NCBI RefSeq assembly: GCF_007097365.1
Contig: NZ_VJZR01000002.1
Coordinates: forward strand, 267,464-331,463
Length of the DNA stretch: 64,000 nt
From: Flavobacterium franklandianum
GTDB lineage: Bacteria; Bacteroidota; Bacteroidia; Flavobacteriales; Flavobacteriaceae
Reading direction: 5' to 3'
Part shown: positions 18,335 to 26,114 of the stretch, piece after piece
Numbering within the stretch: the stretch's first letter is position 1
Layout of the letters: every line of letters begins with the position of its first letter
Made by a program: the position numbers and the translations under genes
Notes under the pieces: generated by a model
What the model saw: the letters and a program-made list of their open reading frames with translations, nothing else
Told to the model about the DNA's origin: nothing
Databases searched by the model: none

Positions 18335-18354
18335 GGACAGGTCGCGACCTGTCC
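18335..18354. repeat. perfect 20-bp palindrome (REP-like)
   Basis: GGACAGGTCGCGACCTGTCC is fully self-complementary and far more GC-rich than its surroundings. It lies between the purE stop and the M3 peptidase start. It has no T-run on either side, so it is not a typical terminator. A dispersed palindrome or a protein-binding site are the likely explanations. Confidence 0.7.
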
Positions 18355-18375
18355 GTACCGTATTTGTTTATTTGT

Positions 18376-18861
18376 TTATTTTTTTAAGCTTTCAGAAGCG
18401 ATGATTACGGCTTCTTTCAATCCGGTTTTGTAGGCTATGATTTTGTCCAACACCTTTTTGTCCGAGCTTCCAATGATTTGTGCCGCAAGAATACCAGCGT
18501 TTTTCGCTCCATTTAAGGCAACGGTTGCTACAGGAACACCACCCGGCATTTGCAAAATCGACAAAACAGAATCCCAACCATCGATAGAATTGCTAGATTT
18601 TACAGGAACTCCAATTACAGGAAGTGGCGACATCGAAGCTACCATTCCCGGTAAATGTGCCGCTCCACCAGCACCGGCAATAATTACCGAAATACCGCGT
18701 GTATGTGCGTTTTTGCTGAAGTCAAATAGTTTTTCGGGAGTTCTGTGTGCCGAAACAATATCGACTTCAGTTTCTATATCAAATCCTTTTAGTATGTCGA
18801 TGGCTTCTTGCATTACGGGCATATCGGATATGCTTCCCATTATTACGGCTACTTTGCTCAT
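18376..18861 (-). CDS. purE: 5-(carboxyamino)imidazole ribonucleotide mutase
   Basis: A class I PurE (EC 5.4.99.18) of 161 residues, which moves the carboxyl group of N5-CAIR to C4 to give CAIR in purine synthesis. GSISDMPVM near residues 9-17, the catalytic SAHRTPE near 40-46, and GAGGAAHLPGM near 68-78 are all intact. Class I enzymes work with PurK, encoded immediately upstream on the same strand (62 bases away), which confirms the N5-CAIR route. The spacer between purK and purE is a heptad-period repeat. Confidence 0.95.
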   Translation of the reverse strand: MSKVAVIMGSISDMPVMQEAIDILKGFDIETEVDIVSAHRTPEKLFDFSKNAHTRGISVIIAGAGGAAHLPGMVASMSPLPVIGVPVKSSNSIDGWDSVLSILQMPGGVPVATVALNGAKNAGILAAQIIGSSDKKVLDKIIAYKTGLKEAVIIASESLKK

Positions 18862-18877
18862 TGTTTTTTATTTTTTT

Positions 18878-18942
18878 GTTTCAAGTTTAAGGTTTCAAGC
18901 TGCTAACTGCGACTGAAAACTGATTACTGACGACTGATAACT
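18878..18942 (-). repeat. heptad-period repeat between purK and purE
   Basis: On the plus strand GTT occurs at 18878, 18885 and 18892 (period 7). The cytosine of an AC(T) core then recurs at 18907, 18913, 18920, 18927, 18934 and 18941 (steps 6, 7, 7, 7, 7). The right part reaches into the last codons of purK (RVISRQ). The arrangement, GTT block then AC block, matches the arrays at 5830-5918 and 47549-47611. Confidence 0.7.
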
Positions 18943-20087
18943 CTTATCGTATTCTTCACATCCTCTGCAATTCGTCTCGCTTCATTAATGTCTTCATTTA
19001 CAATCGTAACGTGACCCATTTTTCTAAAAGGACGGGTTTGTTTTTTTCCGTAAATATGTGGAGTTACTCCATTCCAACCTAAAATGGTTTCGATGTTTTC
19101 GTAAATTACATCTCCCGAAAAACCTTCGGCTCCGGTAAGATTGACCATGATTCCGGCTGCTTTACTGTCGGTATTTCCTAAAGGTAAATCGAGAATGGCT
19201 CGCAAATGATTTTCGAATTGCGAGGTATAACTGGCTTCTATACTGTAATGACCTGAATTGTGTGGGCGAGGAGCCACTTCGTTTACCAAGATTTCATCAT
19301 CCTCGGTTTGGAACATTTCAACTGCCAAAAGTCCCACGTGGTTGAATTGTTCGGAAACATTAAGCGCAATGGCTCGGGCTTTTTCGGCTACTTTTTTGTC
19401 AATTCTAGCTGGACAAATTACATATTCTACTTGATTGGCTTCGGGATGAAATTCCATTTCAACAACAGGATAGGTTTTGATTTCGCCCGAAGGATTGCGA
19501 CAAACAATAACTGCCAATTCATTTTTGAACGGCACCATTTGCTCGGCAATACATTCTACGTTGGGCAAATTATCTAAATCTTCGATGCTTCGAACAATTT
19601 TCACTCCATTTCCGTCATAACCAAATTCCGTGCATTTCCATACGAAAGGCAATTGGATTGCAGATTGTTGATTAACGATTTCTGATTTCAGATTGTCTAA
19701 ATTGGAAAATTTTTCAAATGGAGCTGTTGGAATGTTATTTTCGTAATAAAACTGTTTCTGAATTCCTTTGTTTTGGATTAATTTCAAGGTTTTTGGCGAA
19801 GGATATACTTTTTTGCCTTCGTTTTCCAGTTTTTCCAATGCTTCAAGATTGACCAATTCAATTTCAAAAGTCAAAACATCTACTTGTTTACCAAAATTAT
19901 AAACGGTTTCAAAATCCATTAAATCACCTTGAAAGAATTTATTACAGGCGATTTTGCAAGGTGCTTCGTCGCTTGGATCCAAAACATAAGTTTGAATATC
20001 GAATTTTCGGGTATCAAACAACAGCATTTTGCCGAGTTGTCCACCACCAAGAATGCCTAATTTAAAATTGGAAGAGAAATAATTCAT
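18924..20087 (-). CDS. purK: N5-carboxyaminoimidazole ribonucleotide synthase
   Basis: A 387-residue ATP-grasp enzyme (EC 6.3.4.18) that makes N5-CAIR from AIR, ATP and bicarbonate. The N-terminal LGILGGGQLGKML is the typical PurK start, FVWKCTEFGYDGNGVKI is the ATP-grasp lysine and glycine loop, and VEMFQTEDDEILVNEVAPRPHNSGHYSIEA carries the metal ligands. It is the partner of PurE, directly downstream. The final five or six codons coincide with a heptad repeat, so the C-terminal tail may have been reshaped by it. A PIN-domain toxin gene ends 14 bases upstream of its start. Confidence 0.95.
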   Translation of the reverse strand: MNYFSSNFKLGILGGGQLGKMLLFDTRKFDIQTYVLDPSDEAPCKIACNKFFQGDLMDFETVYNFGKQVDVLTFEIELVNLEALEKLENEGKKVYPSPKTLKLIQNKGIQKQFYYENNIPTAPFEKFSNLDNLKSEIVNQQSAIQLPFVWKCTEFGYDGNGVKIVRSIEDLDNLPNVECIAEQMVPFKNELAVIVCRNPSGEIKTYPVVEMEFHPEANQVEYVICPARIDKKVAEKARAIALNVSEQFNHVGLLAVEMFQTEDDEILVNEVAPRPHNSGHYSIEASYTSQFENHLRAILDLPLGNTDSKAAGIMVNLTGAEGFSGDVIYENIETILGWNGVTPHIYGKKQTRPFRKMGHVTIVNEDINEARRIAEDVKNTIRVISRQ

Positions 20088-20101
20088 CTTATCTATATTG
20101 T

Positions 20102-20530
20102 TTATTGTATTTTTAATTTGGTTAAAAATTCATCTGGAGTAAAAACTTTGATTTCTGAAAATTTAAAATCTTTCAAATCTCTAGTTATGATGCAATCCAT
20201 AGTGTTTATTGATTGTGCAGCAGTAATTTGAATAGCATCTTCGAAATCTTTGTGACTGGATTTGAGGCTTTTTTTCAAAATAGACTCCGTAACGGCAATT
20301 ATCGAAATAGTATCTAATAAATCTTCTATGATAGAGCGTAATTCTTTTTCATCAACCACCCTTTTTGCTATATAATGCATTGTGGCTATCGAATGCGAAG
20401 AAGAATACATTGTGATTTTATGTCGCTGGCAATAGTCGAAAATTGAAATTGCGTTTTTTGAAAACGGAAATCTATTAGCAACGATGTCAACCAAAATATT
20501 GGTATCAAGGAAAATATGTTTAAAATCCAT
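20102..20530 (-). CDS. PIN-domain toxin (VapC-like)
   Basis: A 142-residue PIN-domain protein, probably an endoribonuclease. The acidic active-site residues are in place: Asp9 and Asp15 in IFLDTNILVD, Glu97/Asp98 in DFEDAIQ, and Asp118 in IITRDLKDF. It overlaps the upstream ribbon-helix-helix gene by 11 bases, the usual arrangement of an antitoxin-toxin pair. RNA target unknown. Toxicity is inferred from family and layout, not shown by the sequence. Confidence 0.85.
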   Translation of the reverse strand: MDFKHIFLDTNILVDIVANRFPFSKNAISIFDYCQRHKITMYSSSHSIATMHYIAKRVVDEKELRSIIEDLLDTISIIAVTESILKKSLKSSHKDFEDAIQITAAQSINTMDCIITRDLKDFKFSEIKVFTPDEFLTKLKIQ

Positions 20531-20768
20531 ATTTTTCTCTGTAATGTTCTTCTTTTACTTTTTCTTCATCAAAATCGGGGGGAAGCGTAATCCTACCGAT
20601 CAGTTTTTTTACTTTCGGATGAATATCATCTGCAATTTCTGATTTTTCGGTAAGATTTTTAAAGTAGCTTTCTACCAATTCAGACAAACTTCTACCGGTT
20701 TTTTTGGCATACGATTTGGCATTTTCAATAACCGTTTTTTCTAACGATAAAGTGAGTTTAGTATTCAT
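20520..20768 (-). CDS. ribbon-helix-helix antitoxin (DUF6364-like)
   Basis: An 82-residue protein whose first 45 residues read as a ribbon-helix-helix DNA-binding unit: a TKLTLSLEKTV strand, then helices NAKSYAKKTG and SLSELVESYFKNLT. The charged C-terminal part (HPKVKKLIG, FDEEKVKEEHYREKYGF) would wrap the PIN toxin encoded next, with which it overlaps by 11 bases. Such antitoxins usually repress their own promoter, and two TACGTA palindromes flank the putative -7 box just upstream, which fits. Confidence 0.85.
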   Translation of the reverse strand: MNTKLTLSLEKTVIENAKSYAKKTGRSLSELVESYFKNLTEKSEIADDIHPKVKKLIGRITLPPDFDEEKVKEEHYREKYGF

Positions 20769-20769
20769 A

Positions 20770-20796
20770 TACGTAAAGTTTTTACAAAAGTACGTA
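20770..20796 (-). promoter_or_regulatory. toxin-antitoxin promoter with paired TACGTA operator sites
   Basis: On the minus strand TACTTTTG (20785-20792) is a perfect TANNTTTG -7 box 16 bases before the antitoxin ATG. TACGTA palindromes lie at 20770-20775 and 20791-20796, starting 21 bases apart, about two helical turns. The same eight bases, TACGTAAA, are repeated at each place. One site overlaps the -7 box and the other the region just before the start codon. No clear -33 TTTG was found. Confidence 0.6.
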
Positions 20797-20802
20797 AATT
20801 AA

Positions 20803-21357
20803 TTATTTCTGTTTGTTAATTTTTTTCAAAATCTCTCTTCCAACAGCTTTATAGGCAGCAGAATGGTTGGTGTAATCTTTGTCTAAAATGACTTTCAATT
20901 CAGGATGAATCCAATCAAAATGATGGCCTAATAAGTGTAAAGTCCGAATAGAATAGCATTTCGAAGCCACTTTAGCATCGCCTATCAACCAGTCGAAACA
21001 ACTTTCTGTAATTTGTCGCAACTGATTTTCGGTAAGCTGAATTTCCTTTTTCTTAAAATGAGAAATTGCCAGTAACATACAGATTTTAGACAAGGCACGA
21101 ATCGCACTTTTGTCGGTTGCATTTTTGATGTTGGTACAGAAACAATCCAAATGTTCTTGAAGCCATTCCAGTTTGTCATAACATATTAGTTCCAGAATCC
21201 AGCAGGCTTTTGCCGCGTTGTTGTTAGAAGTCAGAAAACAAAGTTGAATTAATTCAGGAAAAAGCTCTGGGTTTTCAAGCAATTCATTCGCATATTTATG
21301 TCTATTTGACTTGTATCCAGTCACAGAATCAATTTTTTTTTGGAAATCGGTGCTCAT
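20803..21357 (-). CDS. conserved helical protein of unknown function
   Basis: A 184-residue protein predicted to be nearly all helical, with repeated helix pairs (NPELFPELIQLCFL, NAAKACWILELICYDKLEWLQEHL, SAIRALSKICMLLAI) that resemble HEAT/ARM-like repeats. No signal peptide or membrane segment. From memory, similar Flavobacteriaceae proteins are sometimes labelled adenylosuccinate lyase, but none of the lyase motifs are here and the length is far too short, so I would not use that name. The ATG at 21357 (MSTDFQKKID) is preferred over the more distant ATG at 21390. It is divergent from hpt. Confidence 0.75.
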   Translation of the reverse strand: MSTDFQKKIDSVTGYKSNRHKYANELLENPELFPELIQLCFLTSNNNAAKACWILELICYDKLEWLQEHLDCFCTNIKNATDKSAIRALSKICMLLAISHFKKKEIQLTENQLRQITESCFDWLIGDAKVASKCYSIRTLHLLGHHFDWIHPELKVILDKDYTNHSAAYKAVGREILKKINKQK

Positions 21358-21416
21358 TATTTTTAATTTTGATTTAAAAGTACAAATCAATTGTCAATTG
21401 TCAATTTCGAAATCCC

Positions 21417-21424
21417 TATCTTTG
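21417..21424 (+). promoter_or_regulatory. -7 promoter box for hpt
   Basis: TATCTTTG matches TANNTTTG, followed by CAAATT, and predicts a leader of about 20 bases before the hpt GTG. Upstream TTG triplets at 21391 and 21398 give spacings of 23 and 16, neither ideal. Confidence 0.55.
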
Positions 21425-21449
21425 CAAATTATTTTTAAAAAGAAAAAAA

Positions 21450-21983
21450 GTGATACAACTCCACGATAAACAATTTGTTCCGTTTATTTCTGCTCAAGAA
21501 ATAGACTTTGCTATTGCTAAAATAGCTGCACTAGTTGAGGATGATTTTGCCGAAGAAACACCTGTTTTTATTGGTGTTTTGAATGGTGCTTTTATGGTCG
21601 TTTCTGATTTTATGAAGCATTATAAATCACCTTGCGAACTAAGTTTTATTAAATTGGCCTCTTATGAAGGAATCGCTTCAACAAATGAAGTTAAACAATT
21701 GATAGGATTAGATAGAGATTTAACAGGGCGAACAGTTATAGTTATCGAAGATATTGTGGATACTGGAAATACTTTGGTTGCCTTGAAAGAATTATTAAAG
21801 CAACAAAATGTGAAGCATTTCAAGGTTGCAACGCTTTTTTTTAAACCAGAAGCCTTAGTAAACGACATCAAAATAGACTATGTTGGAATCAGAATTCCTA
21901 ACAAATTCATCGTTGGATTCGGATTAGACTACGATGGTTTAGGTAGAAATTTGCCTGAAGTTTATCAATTGAAAGATAATTAA
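21450..21983 (+). CDS. hpt: hypoxanthine phosphoribosyltransferase
   Basis: A 177-residue type I phosphoribosyltransferase for purine salvage (hypoxanthine or guanine plus PRPP gives IMP or GMP; EC 2.4.2.8). The PRPP motif VIVIEDIVDTGNTL lies near residues 95-108, and ATLFFKPEA and FIVGFGLDYDGLGRNLPEV are characteristic of HPRT. The start is a GTG just after a purine-rich stretch; no ATG is available before the conserved N-terminal region. It is followed after 33 bases by adk, giving a nucleotide-metabolism pair. Confidence 0.93.
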   Translation: MIQLHDKQFVPFISAQEIDFAIAKIAALVEDDFAEETPVFIGVLNGAFMVVSDFMKHYKSPCELSFIKLASYEGIASTNEVKQLIGLDRDLTGRTVIVIEDIVDTGNTLVALKELLKQQNVKHFKVATLFFKPEALVNDIKIDYVGIRIPNKFIVGFGLDYDGLGRNLPEVYQLKDN

Positions 21984-22016
21984 TTAAATTCTATAACCAC
22001 AACACAATTACATAAA

Positions 22017-22589
22017 ATGATTAACATAGTTTTATTTGGAAAACCAGGTGCTGGAAAAGGTACTCAAGCAGAGTTTTTAAAACAAAAATATAATTTGATG
22101 CATCTTTCAACGGGAGATATTTTTCGATATAATATCCAAAATGATACTGAATTAGGACAATTGGCCAAAAAGTATATGGACAAAGGAGATTTAGTTCCTG
22201 ATGCCGTTACAATTAAAATGTTAGAAGATATTGTAAACAAAAATCTAAATTCAGCAGGATTTTTGTTTGACGGTTTTCCAAGAACCTTGGCTCAAGCATT
22301 AGAATTAGATGATTTTTTAAGTAAAAAAGATTGGAAAGTCACAGCCACAATAGCACTCGAGGCAAATGACGAAATCCTAATAAATCGCATACTAGAAAGA
22401 GGAAAAACTAGTGGAAGAACTGACGATCAAGATGAAGAAAAAATCAAACATCGTTATCAAGAATACAACGAAAAAACGGCTCCTTTGATAGAGTATTACA
22501 AAAAACAAAATAAATTTTATCCTATAAACGGGATTGGTTCAATTACCGAAATTACAGAGCGTTTAAGCAAAGTGATTGATAATTTATAA
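22017..22589 (+). CDS. adk: adenylate kinase
   Basis: A 190-residue adenylate kinase (EC 2.7.4.3) that interconverts ATP + AMP and 2 ADP. The P-loop GKPGAGKGT is at residues 8-16, STGDIFR binds AMP, DGFPRT is intact, and the LID is of the short, zinc-free type (ERGKTSGRTDDQDEEKIKHR). The short LID agrees with the 190-residue length. It shares a strand and short spacing with hpt. Confidence 0.95.
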   Translation: MINIVLFGKPGAGKGTQAEFLKQKYNLMHLSTGDIFRYNIQNDTELGQLAKKYMDKGDLVPDAVTIKMLEDIVNKNLNSAGFLFDGFPRTLAQALELDDFLSKKDWKVTATIALEANDEILINRILERGKTSGRTDDQDEEKIKHRYQEYNEKTAPLIEYYKKQNKFYPINGIGSITEITERLSKVIDNL

Positions 22590-22660
22590 AAGATTATGGT
22601 TCATAGTTGATCGATTCTAAATCGATAACATAACTATCAACAACAAGCATTAAACAATAA

Positions 22661-23935
22661 ATGGAAATTCTAATTATTCTTTTTTTAATTATCCTTAACG
22701 GAGTATTCTCAATGTCTGAAATTGCGTTGATATCGGCACGAAAAAACCGTTTGGAAACAGCTGCAAAAAAGGGAAGTAAAAATGCACAAATTGCGCTAGA
22801 TTTAGCCAATTCGCCCAATAAGTTTTTATCGACGGTTCAAATAGGAATAACACTTATTGGAATCCTTACTGGTATTTATTCTGGCGATAAAATTACACAC
22901 GACGTTCAGCAATTTGTGGCTAGTTTCGAAATTTTAAAACCATTTGCTACGACAATCGGTGTGGGTATCGTTGTGGTGATTTTAACTTTTTTTTCTTTAG
23001 TTTTAGGAGAACTATTGCCTAAAAGAATAGGGTTAAATCATCCTGAATCTATTGCTAAAGCAGTGGCTTTTCCAATGAAAATTATTTCAATAATAACAGC
23101 CCCATTTATTTGGTTATTGACTCATTCGACAGAGTTTTTATTGAAGGTTTTACAAATTAAACCTACAGCCGACGGTAAAGTAACGGAAGAAGAAATTAAG
23201 GCTATCATCAAAGAAGGAACCGAAGGTGGCGAGGTTCAGGAAATAGAACAAGATATTTTGGAGCGTGTTTTTCATATTGGAGATAGAAAAATAAACTCTT
23301 TGATGACACATCGAAAATCAGTTGTGATGTTGCCGTTACACTCCAATAAAAATCAGGTAAAGGATTTTATGCTCAAAGAATTGCATAGTATTTATCCTGT
23401 TTGTGGAGAAAATCACGATGACATTTTGGGTATTGTCAATTTAAAAAATATTTTTTCAAATTTTGACAATGATAATTTCAATTTATCAGAAATTATGACT
23501 GATGCGCCTTTTATGATGGAGCAAACTACTGCTTACAAAGCCTTGGAAGAGTTTAAAGACTCAGGAATTCATTATGCTTTGGTTTCGGATGAATATGGAG
23601 TTTTTCAGGGTATTATTACTTTAAATGATATTTTAGAAGCTTTGGTTGGTGATGCATCTGATTTTAATAAAGATGATTTTCAATTAATTGAGAGAGAAGA
23701 CGGAACGTGGTTAGTTGATGGACATTATTCGTTACACGATTTCTTGACCTATTTTGAGTTGGATGAATTAATAAATGATTATGAAGTAACTACAGTTAGC
23801 GGATTAATAATGACTGAACTTTCTCATATTCCAAAAGAAGGAGAAAAGTTGGTTTGGCAAAAATTTGAATTGGAAGTCATTGATATGGATGGCGTGAAGA
23901 TTGATAAAGTGATGGTGAAAGCCTTAAAGGGTTAA
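22661..23935 (+). CDS. CNNM/CBS-domain membrane protein (hemolysin/CorC family)
   Basis: A 424-residue inner-membrane protein. The first 190 residues or so are a DUF21/CNNM transmembrane domain (ILNGVFSMSEIALISARKNRLE, GITLIGILTGIYSG). Two CBS domains follow near 205-330 (INSLMTHRKSVVMLP, LALVSDEYGVFQGIITLNDILEALVGD), and a CorC/HlyC C-terminal domain ends the protein (DGTWLVDGHYSLHDF). Relatives take part in Mg2+ or Co2+ transport or resistance; hemolysin is an old family name and not evidence of toxicity. The gap from adk (71 bases) is a loosely heptad-phased spacer. Confidence 0.9.
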   Translation: MEILIILFLIILNGVFSMSEIALISARKNRLETAAKKGSKNAQIALDLANSPNKFLSTVQIGITLIGILTGIYSGDKITHDVQQFVASFEILKPFATTIGVGIVVVILTFFSLVLGELLPKRIGLNHPESIAKAVAFPMKIISIITAPFIWLLTHSTEFLLKVLQIKPTADGKVTEEEIKAIIKEGTEGGEVQEIEQDILERVFHIGDRKINSLMTHRKSVVMLPLHSNKNQVKDFMLKELHSIYPVCGENHDDILGIVNLKNIFSNFDNDNFNLSEIMTDAPFMMEQTTAYKALEEFKDSGIHYALVSDEYGVFQGIITLNDILEALVGDASDFNKDDFQLIEREDGTWLVDGHYSLHDFLTYFELDELINDYEVTTVSGLIMTELSHIPKEGEKLVWQKFELEVIDMDGVKIDKVMVKALKG

Positions 23936-23941
23936 AATTTG

Positions 23942-24017
23942 GTTTAAGTGTTTAAGTGTTTAAGGTTTGTTGATATTCTTCAAAACTTTAAACTTTTAAA
24001 CTTTTAAACTTTTAAAC
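23942..24017 (+). repeat. octad-period repeat before obg
   Basis: The left block is GTTTAAGT at 23942 and 23950 and GTTTAAGG at 23958. The right block is AAACTTT at 23983 and AAACTTTT at 23990, 23998 and 24006, then AAAC to 24017. It has the same GTT-then-AAC order as the heptad arrays, but with period 8. The right block ends eight bases before the obg ATG. Confidence 0.8.
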
Positions 24018-24025
24018 AAAAAAAA

Positions 24026-25027
24026 ATGACAGAAGGCAATTTTGTAGATTACGTAAAAATATTTGTTTCTTCCGGAAAAGGGGGAAAAGGATCTACGCAT
24101 TTGCATAGAGAAAAATTTATCGAAAAAGGAGGCCCAGATGGAGGTGATGGAGGTCGTGGAGGACACGTGTTTCTTGTTGGAAACAAAGGACTTTGGACAT
24201 TATTCCATTTGAAATTTGCCCGTCATATCAAAGCAGGATATGGGGGAGACGGAAGTGGAGATAGAAGTACAGGTGCTGATGGTGACGATAAATACATTGA
24301 AGTCCCACTGGGAACTGTGGTAAAAGACAAAGAAACAGGCGAAACTTTGTTTGAAATTACCGAAGATGGCGAAAAGCAAGTGCTGTGTCGTGGTGGTAAA
24401 GGTGGTTTAGGAAACTGGCACTTTAGAAGCTCTACAAATCAAACACCAAGATATTCTCAGCCCGGTTTACCAGGAATAGAAATGGACGTTATTTTAGAAC
24501 TTAAAGTGTTGGCCGATGTAGGTTTAGTAGGTTTTCCTAATGCTGGAAAATCGACTTTACTGTCTGTTTTGACTTCGGCGAAACCAAAAATTGCCGATTA
24601 TCCGTTTACAACTTTGAAACCCAATCTTGGAATCGTAGCTTACAGAGATTTTCAATCTTTTGTTATTGCCGATATTCCTGGAATTATTGAAGGTGCCGCC
24701 GAAGGAAAAGGTCTTGGACATTATTTCTTACGTCATATTGAAAGAAACTCTACTTTACTGTTTTTAGTTCCTGTTGATACACAAAACATCAAAGCCGAAT
24801 ATGATATTCTAGTCAACGAATTGACAAAATACAATCCCGAAATGCTCGACAAAGAGCGTTTGTTGGTCATCTCAAAATGCGATATGCTGGACGATGAACT
24901 CAAAGCGGAATTAAAAATTCAATTAGACAAAGAATTTAAAGGCATTCCTTATATGTTTATTTCCTCTATAGCCCAACAAGGTTTATCAGAGTTAAAAGAT
25001 AAACTTTGGAAAATGTTGAACGATTAA
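24026..25027 (+). CDS. obg: GTPase Obg
   Basis: A 333-residue essential GTPase of the Obg family, linked to 50S ribosome assembly and stress response. The glycine-rich Obg fold fills residues 1-160 ([32 protein letters not shown]). The G domain follows: G1 GFPNAGKST near 167-175, G2 TTLKPNLG, G3 [10 protein letters not shown]4 SKCDM, and G5 SS. It stops after the G domain, without the C-terminal OCT domain of some homologues. It ends at a good terminator. Confidence 0.95.
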   Translation: MTEGNFVDYVKIFVSSGKGGKGSTHLHREKFIEKGGPDGGDGGRGGHVFLVGNKGLWTLFHLKFARHIKAGYGGDGSGDRSTGADGDDKYIEVPLGTVVKDKETGETLFEITEDGEKQVLCRGGKGGLGNWHFRSSTNQTPRYSQPGLPGIEMDVILELKVLADVGLVGFPNAGKSTLLSVLTSAKPKIADYPFTTLKPNLGIVAYRDFQSFVIADIPGIIEGAAEGKGLGHYFLRHIERNSTLLFLVPVDTQNIKAEYDILVNELTKYNPEMLDKERLLVISKCDMLDDELKAELKIQLDKEFKGIPYMFISSIAQQGLSELKDKLWKMLND

Positions 25028-25049
25028 AAAATCGATATTCTATATAAAT

Positions 25050-25077
25050 AGGTGTTCTAGAAATAGAGCGCCTTTTT
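25050..25077 (+). terminator. rho-independent terminator after obg
   Basis: A 9-bp stem with two G-U pairs (25050-25058 with 25065-25073) and a 6-base loop, followed by TTTTT. It begins 23 bases after the obg stop. Confidence 0.72.
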
Positions 25078-25080
25078 GTT

Positions 25081-26070
25081 TTATTTGTTATAAGTATCAA
25101 ACAAAAACTGCAAGGTTTCTGGGATGTTATTGGCTTGTATTTTTGGATAAATTACAATTGAGTTTAGCCAATTTTCTATGATTTCATCAAAGTTGTCACC
25201 CACTTCATATACTACAGGAACGCCCATTTTTTTTAAAGCTGCAGCATTACATTCTTGTTCGTAATGATTCCGAATTGGGATGCTTAATATTTTTTTTTCA
25301 AGAAATAGTGCTTCGGCTGGAGTTTCAAATCCACCACCGGTAATAATCCCGTGGCAATGAATCAAACTTTCGTTAAATAGTTTTTGATTGACAGGGAAAT
25401 AAGTGATGTTTCCAACGGTTTGTTCTGATTGAATATCATTCAAAAACCAATGAAATTCAACATCCGAAAGTTTATTAAACGCTTTTTCCAAACAATCTTT
25501 TTGAAAGGAAGGTAAATAAACCGTGATGTGTTTTAGATCTTTGGGTTCAGCTTGTACAATTTCATCCTTGATAATTGGAGAATGAATAAAGGAATCGTAT
25601 TTTTCAAAATGAAGCCCAATATGTTTGGGTGAAGATGCATAATGTTTGAGAATCATTTCGCCCATAATGCTTCTTTTTTCTGGTCTTGGTGTGTTTTCTG
25701 AAACAAAACTGGCTTGATGACCAAACTGCACTGATTGAGCTTTTTGCATTTTGCAAGCAAGTGATGTAATAGAATCAAAATCGTTGATGACCACATCATA
25801 GTTTTTTAAAGGCAATGATTTTGCGTCTTTATACATTGTAAGGGGTTGAATATTCTTGGCAATATCCCAATAGTTCAAACCGCCACATTTGCTATAATGC
25901 AAACTACAACCTTCACTTTTGAATTTTATAGGCAAGTCAACATTCAAACTGGCATTATTTCCACTCAAAAAGAAATCTACTTCCCCAAATTTTTGCAAAT
26001 AAGGATACAATTGAGTCGCTCTGCTGATGTGGCCGTTACCTGTGGCTTGTATAGCGTAAAATATTTTCAT
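25081..26070 (-). CDS. glycosyltransferase, MurG/GT28-like
   Basis: A 329-residue GT-B type protein. The N-terminus (YAIQATGNGHISRATQLYPYL) is the glycine-rich acceptor-side loop, and the C-terminal half has HCHGIITGGGFETPAEALFLEKKILSIPI, the nucleotide-sugar site of the MurG and diacylglycerol glucosyltransferase group. No membrane helix is present, so it is cytosolic or peripheral. It lies 44 bases after an LpxH-like phosphoesterase gene on the same strand, and the pair may act on a glycolipid or lipid A-related molecule. That link is inference. Confidence 0.83.
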   Translation of the reverse strand: MKIFYAIQATGNGHISRATQLYPYLQKFGEVDFFLSGNNASLNVDLPIKFKSEGCSLHYSKCGGLNYWDIAKNIQPLTMYKDAKSLPLKNYDVVINDFDSITSLACKMQKAQSVQFGHQASFVSENTPRPEKRSIMGEMILKHYASSPKHIGLHFEKYDSFIHSPIIKDEIVQAEPKDLKHITVYLPSFQKDCLEKAFNKLSDVEFHWFLNDIQSEQTVGNITYFPVNQKLFNESLIHCHGIITGGGFETPAEALFLEKKILSIPIRNHYEQECNAAALKKMGVPVVYEVGDNFDEIIENWLNSIVIYPKIQANNIPETLQFLFDTYNK

Positions 26071-26114
26071 TGATTTAGATTATTTCAGAAGTGATATACT
26101 AAAAAAAGATTTGA

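Noticed and set aside
20803..21357. Adenylosuccinate lyase
   Set aside because: Although I recall this label being used for similar proteins, the lyase signature and the needed length are absent.
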